DNA of 64,000 nt from Marinobacter sp. F4218 (GCF_019443085.1 NZ_JAHZIL010000003.1:1674001-1738000), one strand, 5' to 3'; counted from the stretch's first letter, positions 28,557-37,744 are shown. Program-made: numbers and translations. The notes: a model not told the origin generated them from the letters alone.

Positions 28557-29633
28557 ATGGAACACGTATCCGAAGACACCAACGGGACACCACCGACCCT
28601 TCCTCCGCTAGACCCCGAGCGCGTTGCCCTGATCGAGAACGAGGGTTTAACCCTCAAACAACTCGAACCACTGGGCGTTGAGATATACGGCGCAGATGTC
28701 CGCTCGGAGCTTCCGAAACCTGTCATCGAGGCTTTGGAAGTGGAAATGGCGAACCGGGGCTTCATCGTCTTCAAACACCAGACCGATCTCTCACCCGATG
28801 AACTGATCAACGCCAGCAAATGGTGGGGGGCGCACGAAATCCATTCCACTCACGGCGTCCATCCCGCGACGCCTGACAGGAACCGGCACATCTTTCGCTG
28901 CTCCAACGACAGCCGCTATGGAATCCTCGGGGTGGGCCCCCAGTGGCACAACGATGGCAGCTTCGAGGCGGCGACCTTCTCACATTCCGCCTATTACATG
29001 GCCCGGGCGCCGGAGCGCGGGGGCGGCACCCACTTCGCTCACCAGGGCGCAGCCTTTGATGCCCTGCCCGCGGACAAGCAGGCGTTCTGGCAGCGCCTGG
29101 TATCGGTCAATTCTGCGTCAAGCGTGACCCATCCCGTGGTCCACACCCACCCGGTTTCCGGAAAAAAAAGCGTGTGGCTTCACCTGGGTATGACCGGGGC
29201 CGTTCTCGAGCGGCTGCCGGAGGATGGGCTCTCGATCGAGGAGCTGCAGAAGGAACCGGCAACCGCCGACAAATTCCGGCTGCTGAACGACGCCGAAATG
29301 AAGGAGCTGTTCAACGACTACAACGATCTGATGAACGACTCGTTCGAGAAGGGGTACGGGATACGCTACCACTACGACAACGGCGATCTGCTCTTCATCG
29401 ACAACTGGGCCGTCGCCCACCGGGCATCGCCCGAAGCCCATATGCCAGCCGGCGAGCAGGGCCTGCGGATCATGGATCGTGTCACGATTAAATCCAAACG
29501 GGAATTAGCACCTCACTTCGGCTTGCCAACCTACATCAACATGTCAGGCCCCCATCCATTCAATAAGGATGGCGTTTGGCAAGCCGGTGGCGTGGGGTTT
29601 CGCTGGAAAGACGATATCCGCCTGCAAAACTGA
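28557..29633 (+). CDS. TauD/TfdA-family Fe(II)/2-oxoglutarate dioxygenase
   Basis: A 358-residue cytosolic oxygenase. The iron ligands fit the HxD...H facial triad: His and Asp in GPQWHNDGSF and the distal His in NWAVAHRASP, with an Arg downstream (GLRIMDRVT) for 2-oxoglutarate. The N-terminal 40 residues are a linker rich in Pro and acidic residues. Members hydroxylate taurine, other sulfonates, carnitine-like compounds or herbicides; the substrate is not predictable. GAGGTGA precedes the ATG. It is a single gene, on the same strand as the glucosylglycerol operon but 174 bases away. Confidence 0.87.
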   Translation: MEHVSEDTNGTPPTLPPLDPERVALIENEGLTLKQLEPLGVEIYGADVRSELPKPVIEALEVEMANRGFIVFKHQTDLSPDELINASKWWGAHEIHSTHGVHPATPDRNRHIFRCSNDSRYGILGVGPQWHNDGSFEAATFSHSAYYMARAPERGGGTHFAHQGAAFDALPADKQAFWQRLVSVNSASSVTHPVVHTHPVSGKKSVWLHLGMTGAVLERLPEDGLSIEELQKEPATADKFRLLNDAEMKELFNDYNDLMNDSFEKGYGIRYHYDNGDLLFIDNWAVAHRASPEAHMPAGEQGLRIMDRVTIKSKRELAPHFGLPTYINMSGPHPFNKDGVWQAGGVGFRWKDDIRLQN

Positions 29634-29660
29634 CCGGGAACCAGCTCACCCCGGGCTCAA

Positions 29661-30089
29661 TCATTCAACCGTAATCGTGATCTGCTCGGACATGACGGGC
29701 GGATTGTGCGGCACATGCACATGGTTACCCAGCAACAGTTGCAAGGTATGCTCGCCGGGCGGCAGCGTGAGCTCGGTTTCCGTTTGCCCGCCGCCGAAAT
29801 GCCGGACCTGATCGGTGGCGGGAAGTGGCTGGCTCAAATCCGTCGGTACGTCGGTATCGATCAGCAGGTGGTGATGTCCCGTCCCCTCTTTCTCCACCCC
29901 CGCAGGCGCAACCTCCATATTCCGCAAACCAAACACGACCTTGAAGGTACCCTCAACCGTTGCACCATCGTCTGGCTGGACGAAATACGCTTCGGCATTT
30001 TCCGGGGCTTGTGATCTCATTTCCTCAGCGAACGCGTGTACTGGCGCGAGCACCAAAGTTGAAAACAAAACGATTGCGATCCTTTTCAT
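29661..30089 (-). CDS. DUF4399 periplasmic protein
   Basis: A 142-residue protein from ATG 30089, with AGGAGG seven bases upstream; an upstream in-frame ATG is unlikely. A signal peptide ends at AFA. The mature part reads as the DUF4399 fold: AYFVQPDDGATVEGTFKVVF, GHHHLLIDTDVP, FGGGQTETELTLPPGEHTLQ and GNHVHVPHNPPV. The many histidines, including a GHHH run, suggest copper or other metal binding, which is inference. It converges on the dioxygenase gene, 27 bases apart. Confidence 0.85.
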   Translation of the reverse strand: MKRIAIVLFSTLVLAPVHAFAEEMRSQAPENAEAYFVQPDDGATVEGTFKVVFGLRNMEVAPAGVEKEGTGHHHLLIDTDVPTDLSQPLPATDQVRHFGGGQTETELTLPPGEHTLQLLLGNHVHVPHNPPVMSEQITITVE

Positions 30090-30378
30090 TTCACGTCCTC
30101 CTTTGCATTCGTCAAAGCTGAGTATAGTGGGCAAAGTGAGGTGCCGCCGGCGAACGCCGATCGTTAACCAAGAGTTCCGTGACGGCCGACGTAGGAAGAT
30201 TGACGTCGTTAGACCACAAGCTTGATTCCGGAACCCGCCGAGGCTTAACTGAAAGTGTCCCAGCTTTTTTTCTGCGAGGTGAGGAAGCTAGATTCCGGAC
30301 TGTCGAACGCGGGTTACAGGGACTTTGAAAAGCAGTGGTGCAGTACTTGTTACTTGAATCCAGGAAGGGAGGCAAGTT

Positions 30379-30702
30379 ATGGAAATGCCCACGTTCGACG
30401 CGCTCAAGGATCTGGCCCAACGCGATCCGGAAGGCTTTGAGAGATTACGCGCGGCAGCGATCGAAGACTGTATTCGCCGCAGTTCGGAGTGCAATCAACG
30501 GCGGCTACGGGGCCTGCAGTTTGTGATCGAGGCCCGGCGCCGGATGGCCGGCAGCCCCATGAAGGCCTTGTTGGATATTCACGCGATGATGTACGACTCG
30601 TTACTCGGCCTGCAACAGGCCCTGCTGGTCCAGCAGCGCCCGTGTGCGCCAACGACACCGACAAGCGCGCGAGTCCTGCGCTTTCGATCGCATCGGTCAT
30701 AA
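30379..30702 (+). CDS. DUF3135 family protein
   Basis: A 107-residue, mostly helical, Arg-rich soluble protein (FDALKDLAQRDPEGFERLRA, CNQRRLRGLQFVIEARRRMA). This matches DUF3135, a gammaproteobacterial family of unknown function. AGGGAGG sits six to seven bases before the ATG. The C-terminal 20 residues are low in conservation and may read differently in relatives. The surrounding genes are unrelated in function. Confidence 0.78.
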   Translation: MEMPTFDALKDLAQRDPEGFERLRAAAIEDCIRRSSECNQRRLRGLQFVIEARRRMAGSPMKALLDIHAMMYDSLLGLQQALLVQQRPCAPTTPTSARVLRFRSHRS

Positions 30703-31023
30703 GCCTGCAAAGACGTTGATCCGTGAGATGGGTGCAGTCGATATACGGGAAATAGAGATGAAGCAGGGAAACAAGATTACGAGCGTATTGGCCTGGACAT
30801 TCATCTGAGCGGCGCCCGACCAGGGCGTCCAGCGGCCATGGAAATCGCCTTCATGCCCGGGGCATCAAGGTTGGCGCCATCGCGAATCATGAACTGTCTG
30901 CGCTCTTCCTCGGACAGCTGAAAAAACTCCGGTTTCATCCTGGAAAAGAATAGTCTGACTATCGGATTGTTGTTTTTATGGGAAACCTGCCATGCAGTGT
31001 GTATTTCTTCCTGGAAAATAATG
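30703..31023. other. Intergenic, about 320 bases, with one doubtful small frame
   Basis: Between DUF3135 and the ICMT-like gene. The only protein-like sequence is a 45-codon minus-strand frame at 30801-30938. No repeat, RNA gene or clear terminator seen. Confidence 0.4.
30801..30938 (-). CDS. Doubtful 45-residue reading frame, perhaps a gene remnant
   Basis: The frame from ATG 30938 opens MKPEFFQLSEEERRQFMIRD, which looks like a real helical protein start, but ends after 45 codons and lacks a well-spaced ribosome site. It may be the 5' remnant of a decayed gene. I do not recognise a family. Confidence 0.3.
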   Translation of the reverse strand: MKPEFFQLSEEERRQFMIRDGANLDAPGMKAISMAAGRPGRAPLR

Positions 31024-31743
31024 TCAGTAAATCCCTGGAATCAACCGATAGCGCACACGTTGCGCATAGTCGCGATAACCCGGCAACTCGTCCTGTAGAG
31101 TCTGGTCTTCCAGCACCGTTCTGATCACCGCAATGACCAGCGCCACCGCCGCCGGAATCAGTGTCCACAGTGAGTTCAAGGCCAGCACGATGCCTGCCAG
31201 TGCCACAATGTTTCCGGCATAGCCCGGATGTCGCACAATCCTGTAAGGGCCGCTGTCACACACCACATGCCCTCGCTCCACCTGAATGCGCACAACGCTT
31301 GAGAAAAACCGGTTCTCTATCAACGCCCACGTAGCGAAAGCGTATCCGAGCGCGGTCAGGAGGAAGCCGAGCACAATGAGCCCCAACGGAATTACCGGTG
31401 ACCAGCCAAAGCGATGATCCAGCCCGGCGACAATAACCAGCGGAAAACTCAGGCTCAGGGCCATCAACGGCGCAAGTACTTTGTCCCAGGCTTTTGCGCT
31501 CTGGGCCTTCTCCATATTTTGTCGTTCGGCCATCAATCCCGGATGCCGCCTTTCCGCCCAAATGTGGCCCCCGAGGCCGACCACAAATATCAGTAGGGAA
31601 TAGGCCCACCCCTGCCACCAACCAAGATCCCCTCCGCACACCAGAAGGACAAGTGGTATTAAAAGATACAACACCACCAGCCTGGCCCACTGATGAGGGG
31701 ACGCTGCCTGGGCTACCTGTGAATCATCTGCAACCGACGACAT
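31024..31743 (-). CDS. ICMT/phospholipid-methyltransferase-family membrane protein
   Basis: A 239-residue integral membrane protein with about five to six hydrophobic helices. The C-terminal signature of the isoprenylcysteine/phospholipid methyltransferase superfamily is clear: GPYRIVRHPGYAGNIVALAG for SAM binding, then LEDQTLQDELPGYRDYAQRV and RYRLIPGIY. Bacterial members are thought to methylate lipids or quinone-like small molecules; the acceptor is unknown. It is the second gene downstream of the sulfatase-type protein, with 67 bases between, on the same strand. Confidence 0.88.
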   Translation of the reverse strand: MSSVADDSQVAQAASPHQWARLVVLYLLIPLVLLVCGGDLGWWQGWAYSLLIFVVGLGGHIWAERRHPGLMAERQNMEKAQSAKAWDKVLAPLMALSLSFPLVIVAGLDHRFGWSPVIPLGLIVLGFLLTALGYAFATWALIENRFFSSVVRIQVERGHVVCDSGPYRIVRHPGYAGNIVALAGIVLALNSLWTLIPAAVALVIAVIRTVLEDQTLQDELPGYRDYAQRVRYRLIPGIY

Positions 31744-31810
31744 AACATGACCCCAAAATCACGTAATTTTTGGTGTAGGCGCAAGCCCGAATAATGGGAA
31801 TAGATTCTGG

Positions 31811-33469
31811 TCACTGACCATCATCGTTATCTGTCGGAAATATCGAGCGCCATTGTCTGACCGATCCACGGCCAAAGGCGTCTCCCACAAAAAACTCCGG
31901 CGCAGTGCCGGGAGGCTCGCTCAGAGATGCGCCATAATGGCTTGTCACCCATGAATCATTGTAGCCGGCAAACATAAGGAGCGTCGGGAATACCTGAAAG
32001 TGGCTGGTTCGGTCATAACCGGTCGCTTGAGCCACCTTTAACCTTTCCAGAGGTCCCGCCACGTTGGAGAAGACCATCATGGGCACAATACCCTCGAAAC
32101 GGTTCGCTCTCGGCCTGCAGTGTGTGGCCAATGTCCCGTCATCGACGATGTTTTGCCCATGATCACTGGTATAGACGATGACGTACTTCCTGAATTCGCC
32201 GCTTTCGGATAACAAGTCCCTGAACCAATCATCGACGCTCCAACGCAGTCCGTTCATGTATGAATTCAGGGATTTTTCCTGATCGTTCATTGGCTCCCCT
32301 GGTTCAAGCACCGGGGTGAAGAGAGTGGACGCCAGGGGGTAACTCCGGAAGTACGGGAAGTGGATGCCATACTTATTCAGCATGATAAAGGTCTTGCCGG
32401 GTTGCTTGAGCAGCGCGATTAACGTGTCACGGGCAACGCCGTCACTCTCAAAGGCGGTTTCCTGGCGAAGCCTTAGCAGATCGTCGATGAAGCTGGCTTC
32501 GTGGTCATTCATGAAGTTCTGGTAGTTCGCCCACGTCTCGGCACTCTGCGCATCCAGGTACACATTTGAATAGCCTGCCCGACGGGTGAATTGCCAGATC
32601 GTCGGTGTCTTCAAGCTCATTTGATCCCGGTCCGGGATCGCCTCTTTTCTAGCGCCCGTCCTGAGGATGAGGTTGGAATAATCACTGCAGTTTGACGCGG
32701 AAGCAGCCAAACCGAAATTCACCAGCCCCCCTTCCACCGAGCTGAGATAGGGGGTCGTATCCTTGCTGTATCCATTGATGCCCAGAATGTCTGCACGGAT
32801 ACTTTCATCGACAATCAGAACAATTTTCTCGACCTGCGATTCGAAAGAACCGGAGTAGCTGACCCCGGATCGCTCACCACTGAAAAGCTCGCTTTGGCCC
32901 GCAAATACAAGCAGTGCCGGCACCCTGAAAAAAGAGGGATATCGATCAAAAATGCCATCGCTACGTAGCAGAGCGATAAAGACAAGCAGTACGGTGATGA
33001 CTGGAACGGCGTAGAACTTCCCCGGAATATTCAGTTTGAAAAGACCAGGCAGACGTTCGACGAAAAGAATAAGCGGTACAAGGACGATGAAGAGCGGCAG
33101 TACGGCCAGGCCAATATTCTCAACCACGGCCCCGGCCCACCATTGAAAGTAACTTGCGATCAGGTCTGCCTGCTGGAAATCGATAGGCGCGTTTGAGACA
33201 AGGAAGGAGCCAATATTGGAAAGAAAGAAAAAGATAAAAAACGGCAGGGTGATTTTTCGGAAAAGACTGCGGTCACTGAAAAAGACCAGGAACACTCCTG
33301 CCAGACTCCACAGGAACACCATCACCGACAGGAGGAGCTCGGTTATCTGGCCTTGACTCCACAGGAACTGAAACGGGTAGAAAAAGTCGTAGAACATCCC
33401 GAATTCTACGAGCAAAAGAAGTGAAACCGCCGCGAGGCTGATGGTCTTTCTCAGGCTGAGTTTTGACAT
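31811..33469 (-). CDS. Phosphoethanolamine-transferase-like membrane sulfatase-fold protein
   Basis: From ATG 33469 (GGGGAA upstream) the protein has 552 residues. Five N-terminal transmembrane helices (about 1-190) precede a periplasmic alkaline-phosphatase-fold domain. The nucleophile region is KIVLIVDESIRADILGINGY, in which Ser occupies the place of the EptA threonine. The C-terminal metal site VIVYTSDHGQN and later His residues (ATHCRP) are present. EptA/OpgE-type enzymes add phosphoethanolamine to lipid A, glucans or other glycans. Ser as nucleophile is unusual for EptA itself and suggests a different acceptor or a distinct subfamily. Function is inferred from fold only. Confidence 0.83.
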   Translation of the reverse strand: MSKLSLRKTISLAAVSLLLLVEFGMFYDFFYPFQFLWSQGQITELLLSVMVFLWSLAGVFLVFFSDRSLFRKITLPFFIFFFLSNIGSFLVSNAPIDFQQADLIASYFQWWAGAVVENIGLAVLPLFIVLVPLILFVERLPGLFKLNIPGKFYAVPVITVLLVFIALLRSDGIFDRYPSFFRVPALLVFAGQSELFSGERSGVSYSGSFESQVEKIVLIVDESIRADILGINGYSKDTTPYLSSVEGGLVNFGLAASASNCSDYSNLILRTGARKEAIPDRDQMSLKTPTIWQFTRRAGYSNVYLDAQSAETWANYQNFMNDHEASFIDDLLRLRQETAFESDGVARDTLIALLKQPGKTFIMLNKYGIHFPYFRSYPLASTLFTPVLEPGEPMNDQEKSLNSYMNGLRWSVDDWFRDLLSESGEFRKYVIVYTSDHGQNIVDDGTLATHCRPRANRFEGIVPMMVFSNVAGPLERLKVAQATGYDRTSHFQVFPTLLMFAGYNDSWVTSHYGASLSEPPGTAPEFFVGDAFGRGSVRQWRSIFPTDNDDGQ

Positions 33470-33563
33470 GGATTCCCCGCCACCAGAAGTAACCGATACC
33501 AACAACTGGGCACAATGACAGCGCAACAAAAGCGGATGCGGCCAGGGCAGGCGCAGGCTTTAA

Positions 33564-34976
33564 TCACACAGGCAGAGTTACTGACACCCGAAGGCCTTTC
33601 CCATTCGGACCCGCCCCTAGACGGATGTCACCGCCCATACCCCGAATCAGGGTGCGGGCGATGGCCAGGCCCAGGCCTGCGCCGCCGGTTTCCCGACTGC
33701 GTGACTGTTCCAGCCGGTAGAATGGTTCGAAAACCCGTTCCCGTTCGGCTTCAGGAATACCCGGCCCCTGGTCGACGATGGTGACAACCGCCTCCGAGTC
33801 CGTCGTTTCCAGTGTAACCTCCGCCTGCTCGCCATAATTTACCGCGTTCTCAATCAGATTACGCAGGGCACGTTTGACGGCTTCGGGCTGCCCCTGGAGC
33901 ACACATCTCGGGCTGTCTTCGCAGTGGACCGCCAGGCCCATTTCCTGAAGATCACCGCAAAGACTGTCCAGAAGGGTGGCCAGATCATAGCGGCGATGCT
34001 GTTCGGTGGTGCTGCCCCGGATGAAATCGAGCGTGGCTTCGGCAAGATGCTGCATCTCGCTGAGCGAATCGAGAAGGCGGTCCCTGTCCTCGCCTTCGGG
34101 CATCATTTCCACCCGCAGCCGCATGGAGGTGATGGGGGTTCTGAGGTCATGGGCCAGGGCCGCCAGCAGTCTTGCCCGGTCCTCCTGGGCCCGGCCAACC
34201 TGATCCTGCATCTGGTTAAAGGCCCGGGTTACCTCACGGACGTCCTCCGGTCCCTTTTCAGGAATCCGGACTTTTTCACCCCGCCCGAAAGCGTGCGCCG
34301 CCCTGCTCAACTCGTTCATTGGCCGAAGGATTCGACGGACCGCCAGCAACAGGGTCAGCGTGAGCAGCACAGCGGTAATGCCAACGCTGGTGAGCGTGGC
34401 CTTCAACCACAACCAGGAGGGCGCCGGTGGCCGGGCACGGGCGTTGAACCATTGGCCGGAAGACAAGGCCAGGGAAACCCCCAGGACCGGTGGGCATTCG
34501 TGACGTTCATCGCGATGGTCGTCATCGTCACGGTGTTCCTCATACTCGTGATGCTCATCATCCTCATTGTCGTGGCGTTCACGGTCCCGATGGGCATCGC
34601 GACCGGGCAGACAGTCGTCTTCGTCAGCCTCCATGGCCGTTCGCACCCGGTCCACCGACAGACCCAGTTCGTCGGCCAGCCGGCGCGTCATACCGGGGGC
34701 CCGATCCTCGGGAAGATATGGCGCAGAATCGATGGACAGCCGCAGGGTTGGGCTGGAGAGTGCCCGCAGGATACGCTCCTGCCGATCCGGGTCTGTGGTA
34801 TCAGCCAGGGTGTAGCCATCGGCCACCCTCTGGAGGACGTGCTCCAGGCTGGCACTGCGCAGGGCACCCTGGCGCTCGCCAGCAAGGATAACGATGGTGA
34901 TAATCTGGGCCACCAGCAGCACCAGAATCAGCAACAGCGCCAGCTGCCCGCCGGCGCGCCGGGGCCACAGTCTCAT
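33564..34976 (-). CDS. Membrane sensor histidine kinase with His/Asp/Glu-rich periplasmic loop
   Basis: A 470-residue kinase: transmembrane helix 1 (about 11-32), periplasmic domain to about residue 185, helix 2 (about 188-212), HAMP (about 213-265), HisKA with ALAHDLRTPITSMRLRVEMM, and HATPase with NLIENAVNYG, DQGPGIPEAERERVF and GGAGLGLAIA. The periplasmic domain contains a striking segment (about 118-161) made almost only of His, Asp, Glu and Arg, with seven His, flanked by Cys122 and Cys161. Such a loop suggests sensing of a divalent metal. The start overlaps the regulator's stop by four bases, so the two are translationally coupled. Confidence 0.92.
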   Translation of the reverse strand: MRLWPRRAGGQLALLLILVLLVAQIITIVILAGERQGALRSASLEHVLQRVADGYTLADTTDPDRQERILRALSSPTLRLSIDSAPYLPEDRAPGMTRRLADELGLSVDRVRTAMEADEDDCLPGRDAHRDRERHDNEDDEHHEYEEHRDDDDHRDERHECPPVLGVSLALSSGQWFNARARPPAPSWLWLKATLTSVGITAVLLTLTLLLAVRRILRPMNELSRAAHAFGRGEKVRIPEKGPEDVREVTRAFNQMQDQVGRAQEDRARLLAALAHDLRTPITSMRLRVEMMPEGEDRDRLLDSLSEMQHLAEATLDFIRGSTTEQHRRYDLATLLDSLCGDLQEMGLAVHCEDSPRCVLQGQPEAVKRALRNLIENAVNYGEQAEVTLETTDSEAVVTIVDQGPGIPEAERERVFEPFYRLEQSRSRETGGAGLGLAIARTLIRGMGGDIRLGAGPNGKGLRVSVTLPV

Positions 34977-35698
34977 TTTTCAGCCCCTTCGACCGCAGCG
35001 ATCCACTGGTAGCCCCCACCCCAGATGGTCTTGATCAGCCTGGGGCTACGGGCATCCGGATCGATCTTGCGACGCAGGCGGCTGACATGGTTATCAATGC
35101 TCCGGTCGAAGGCATCGGCCTCTCTGCCGAGCGTAAGGTCCATCAGCTGATCCCGGGATAACACGCGGCCGGCGTGCTCCAGGAAGGCGAGCAAAAGTTT
35201 GTATTCAGCCGTACTCAGCGAAACTTCGACACCTTCCGGATCAACCAGTTGATGGCGGTCGACGTCCAGCTTCCAGCCTTCGAACGTCAGGCACTGCCCA
35301 GCCATAGGGCTGCGTTGGGGTGGCAGCGCCGTGGTCCGGCGCAGAACCGCCTTGATGCGAGCCAGCAGTTCCCGGGGGTTGAAGGGCTTGGTGAGGTAAT
35401 CGTCGGCCCCCATTTCCAGACCGACAATGCGATCGGTTTCCTCGCTCATGGCGGTCAGCAGAATCACCGGCAACTCGGTGTGCTCACGAAGGTAACGGCA
35501 GAGGGTAAGGCCATCATCGCCGGGCATCATGATGTCCAGTACAACCAGGTCGACGGAATGCTGTTTTAGTTGGCGCTTCATGGCATCGCCCCCATCCGCC
35601 AGCAGCACGCGCAGGCCATGCTCCTGAAGATAGCGACCGACCAGATCGCGAATGTCTCGATGGTCATCAACCACCAGGATTGCGGGAGTGTCGCTCAC
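34973..35698 (-). CDS. OmpR-family response regulator
   Basis: A 241-residue regulator. The receiver (about 5-120) has the acidic pocket VVDDHRDIRD, phospho-acceptor Asp in LVVLDIMMPGDDG and Lys in DDYLTKPFNPREL. The C-terminal winged helix (about 140-235) includes LSTAEYKLLLAFLEHAGRVL and SIDNHVSRLRRKIDPDARSP. Partner of the overlapping sensor kinase. The likely regulated target is the divergent operon starting at 35917; a tandem 10-bp direct repeat lies between them. Confidence 0.93.
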   Translation of the reverse strand: MSDTPAILVVDDHRDIRDLVGRYLQEHGLRVLLADGGDAMKRQLKQHSVDLVVLDIMMPGDDGLTLCRYLREHTELPVILLTAMSEETDRIVGLEMGADDYLTKPFNPRELLARIKAVLRRTTALPPQRSPMAGQCLTFEGWKLDVDRHQLVDPEGVEVSLSTAEYKLLLAFLEHAGRVLSRDQLMDLTLGREADAFDRSIDNHVSRLRRKIDPDARSPRLIKTIWGGGYQWIAAVEGAEK

Positions 35699-35793
35699 TC
35701 GTTACTCCGTTGAATTACCGTCTGCCCTGATTATAGGGGAGTCGACTTCCCGCTTGGGCGCGATCTTGTCAAAAACCGTCGCAATTCGCGGTC

Positions 35794-35813
35794 TTGCGAC
35801 AAGTTGCGACAAA
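35794..35813. promoter_or_regulatory. Tandem 10-bp direct repeat, possible response-regulator site
   Basis: TTGCGACAAG is immediately followed by TTGCGACAAA between the divergent response-regulator gene and the small periplasmic protein gene. OmpR-type regulators bind as dimers to direct repeats with about 10-11-bp period, so this fits a binding site. A further weaker match (GTCGCAATT) lies just upstream. Confidence 0.45.
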
Positions 35814-35916
35814 GTCGGCGCATCACCGAGACAATTCTGCGACGTTTCCTTGGTGCAATAACTCCCGACCAACGATGACATTCCGTCATGGGTTTTACCA
35901 ACCAGGGAGTTCGACC

Positions 35917-36270
35917 ATGAAGAAAACCACCACCATTGCTGCCCTCTCCGTCGCCGCGCTGCTCAGCGCCTCGCCACTGCTTGTGTCTGCCGATGACGAC
36001 TACAGGAGAGGTGACTGTGGTGATCGTTACGAGAATCGCCACCACAGTAAAGCCATGGGGTCAGATCTCAAGCAGTACAGCACCGAAGAAATGCGCATCA
36101 TGGCCTATGGTCAGGCGCTTAAACGCTTCGGCCCAGGCGTGGATGTGTCCGTTGAGGAAACTTCCGATGGCACCTACCGGGTACAGCTTCGGGATGCCGA
36201 GCAGAATCTGATCCGGGAGCAGGAGTTCAACCAGTACGGTGCCTCGGTTCGCGGCGCACGCCGGGACTGA
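35917..36270 (+). CDS. Small periplasmic protein beside a two-component system
   Basis: From ATG 35917 the protein has 117 residues; the frame opens further upstream but the signal peptide marks this start (MKKTTTIAALSVAALLSASP, cleavage near VSA). The mature part opens with a charged, His-containing stretch (DDDYRRGDCGDRYENRHHS) and continues STEEMRIMAYGQALKRFGPG with a beta-rich end (TYRVQLRDAEQNLIREQEF), resembling small PepSY-like or YpeB-like domains; the family is not certain. It lies divergent from a sensor kinase with a metal-rich loop and upstream of cytochrome b561, 63 bases away, probably one operon. Confidence 0.72.
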   Translation: MKKTTTIAALSVAALLSASPLLVSADDDYRRGDCGDRYENRHHSKAMGSDLKQYSTEEMRIMAYGQALKRFGPGVDVSVEETSDGTYRVQLRDAEQNLIREQEFNQYGASVRGARRD

Positions 36271-36333
36271 TTGCCATCAGCCAGCGCGGGGCACTTCAGG
36301 TACCCCGCCACCCTCTGATCAAGGAGAATCCCG

Positions 36334-36858
36334 ATGACATTGATGGACGCTGACAACCGTTATGGTGCCGTTTCCCGGGCTGTGCACTGGATAATGGCGG
36401 TTCTGCTGCTGGTTATGCTCGCCAGTGAGGTCTGGTTTGAAGCTTTGGAACACATCCTCTCCGAAGCCTCTCTTATGGGCTGGCACCAGAGCCTGGGCCT
36501 GACTATCTTCGGGCTGGTGATCTTTCGTGGCCTGTGGCGATGGCTGAACCGCTCGCGTCTGTCACCACCCGCGCACTGGGCCACCATCGCGAAACTGGGG
36601 CACCTCGTGCTTTATGCCCTGATGATTCTGATGCCGCTTTCAGGCCTCGCCACGTCTCTTGGCGAAGGCGATCCCGTCACTTTTTTCGGCTGGACAGTCT
36701 TTGGCTACGGCCCGGAAGTGGAGTGGCTGGAAGACAGCGGAGAAGATGTACATGAGGTACTGGCGAACCTGCTTTGGCTCATGATCGGCGTACACGTGGC
36801 GGCTGCCCTGGCGCACCAGTACATGCTGGGAGACCGCACCATGAAACGCATGGCCTGA
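36334..36858 (+). CDS. Cytochrome b561 family protein
   Basis: A 174-residue inner-membrane protein with four transmembrane helices and the paired His residues expected for two b-type haems: VHWIMAVL, GWHQSLGL, GHLVLYAL and the final GVHVAAALAHQY. Members pass electrons between quinones and periplasmic acceptors. The AAGGAGAA site is well spaced before the ATG. Its place behind a small periplasmic protein and opposite a two-component system suggests stress-induced expression, as in other bacterial b561 operons; this is inference. Confidence 0.9.
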   Translation: MTLMDADNRYGAVSRAVHWIMAVLLLVMLASEVWFEALEHILSEASLMGWHQSLGLTIFGLVIFRGLWRWLNRSRLSPPAHWATIAKLGHLVLYALMILMPLSGLATSLGEGDPVTFFGWTVFGYGPEVEWLEDSGEDVHEVLANLLWLMIGVHVAAALAHQYMLGDRTMKRMA

Positions 36859-36895
36859 CTACCCATAATCGCTTGATAAAAACCTGCCGTCGGGC

Positions 36896-37744
36896 TTAGG
36901 CCACCGGCAGCGATTCGTCGCTGCCCCAGTCCGCCCAGGAACCATCGTACAGTGACAGCTGGTCATATCCCGCCACCTCGGCCGCCAGAAGAATGATGCA
37001 GGCGGTGACTCCGGAACCACAGGAAAAGACCAGTTGGTGCCCGTTGCCAGGATGAAGGTTCGGAGCAAGGTTTTTAAACGTTTCCGCCAGCTCACTGGCC
37101 GGTTTAAAACGGTAACCTTCCAGCACCTCGGTAAACGGAAGGTTGAGGGAGTTAGGGATATGGCCACCACGCACACCCGGGCGGGGTTCCGGCGCCTGTG
37201 CCAGGAACCGCGCCCGGGATCGCGCATCAATAACGGCCACTTGCTCGTCTTCCAGATGCTGTAAAACGTAGGCGGAATCCCGAACCCGGCCGGGATCAAG
37301 ATTGCCCACCATGCTGCCGGAGGAAGCCGCTTCTCTAACCGGCGCCGACACGGTATCGCGGCCTTCCGCTAACCACTGTGGCAGGCCACCATCCAGCACG
37401 AAAACCTGCTCAAGACCCATCGACCGCAGAATCCACCAGGCCCGGGGAGCCGAATAGATTCCCTGGTTGTCGTAGAGCACCACCAGGCTGTTGGGCGTAA
37501 TGCCCAAGCTGCGAACTTCCTGCGTGAACTGTTCCTCCGTGGGGAAGGCATGGAGCTGGGAAGATCCGGTATCGCAAAGGGTTCCCTCAAGATCAATCTG
37601 GTAGCTACCCGGTATCCACACCGGGTGATCGTATACGATGGGCTCCTTACCAATAACGGTGGCCATACTCGCGTCGATCAGAACCAACCGCTCGTTATCG
37701 AGGTTTTCCTGCAGCCAGTCAGTGGTTACGAGAGGGGACGCCAT
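36896..37744 (-). CDS. sseA: 3-mercaptopyruvate/thiosulfate sulfurtransferase (rhodanese, two-domain)
   Basis: From ATG 37744 (AGGAG six bases upstream) the protein has 282 residues, typical for SseA. It has an inactive N-terminal rhodanese domain (LIDASMATVIGKEPIVYDHP, YDNQGIYSAPRAWW) and an active C-terminal domain with VIDARSRARFLAQ and the active-site loop CGSGVTA. The CGSGVTA loop points to 3-mercaptopyruvate sulfurtransferase rather than thiosulfate transferase. It is cytoplasmic. It sits 76 bases downstream of ridA on the same strand. Confidence 0.88.
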   Translation of the reverse strand: MASPLVTTDWLQENLDNERLVLIDASMATVIGKEPIVYDHPVWIPGSYQIDLEGTLCDTGSSQLHAFPTEEQFTQEVRSLGITPNSLVVLYDNQGIYSAPRAWWILRSMGLEQVFVLDGGLPQWLAEGRDTVSAPVREAASSGSMVGNLDPGRVRDSAYVLQHLEDEQVAVIDARSRARFLAQAPEPRPGVRGGHIPNSLNLPFTEVLEGYRFKPASELAETFKNLAPNLHPGNGHQLVFSCGSGVTACIILLAAEVAGYDQLSLYDGSWADWGSDESLPVA

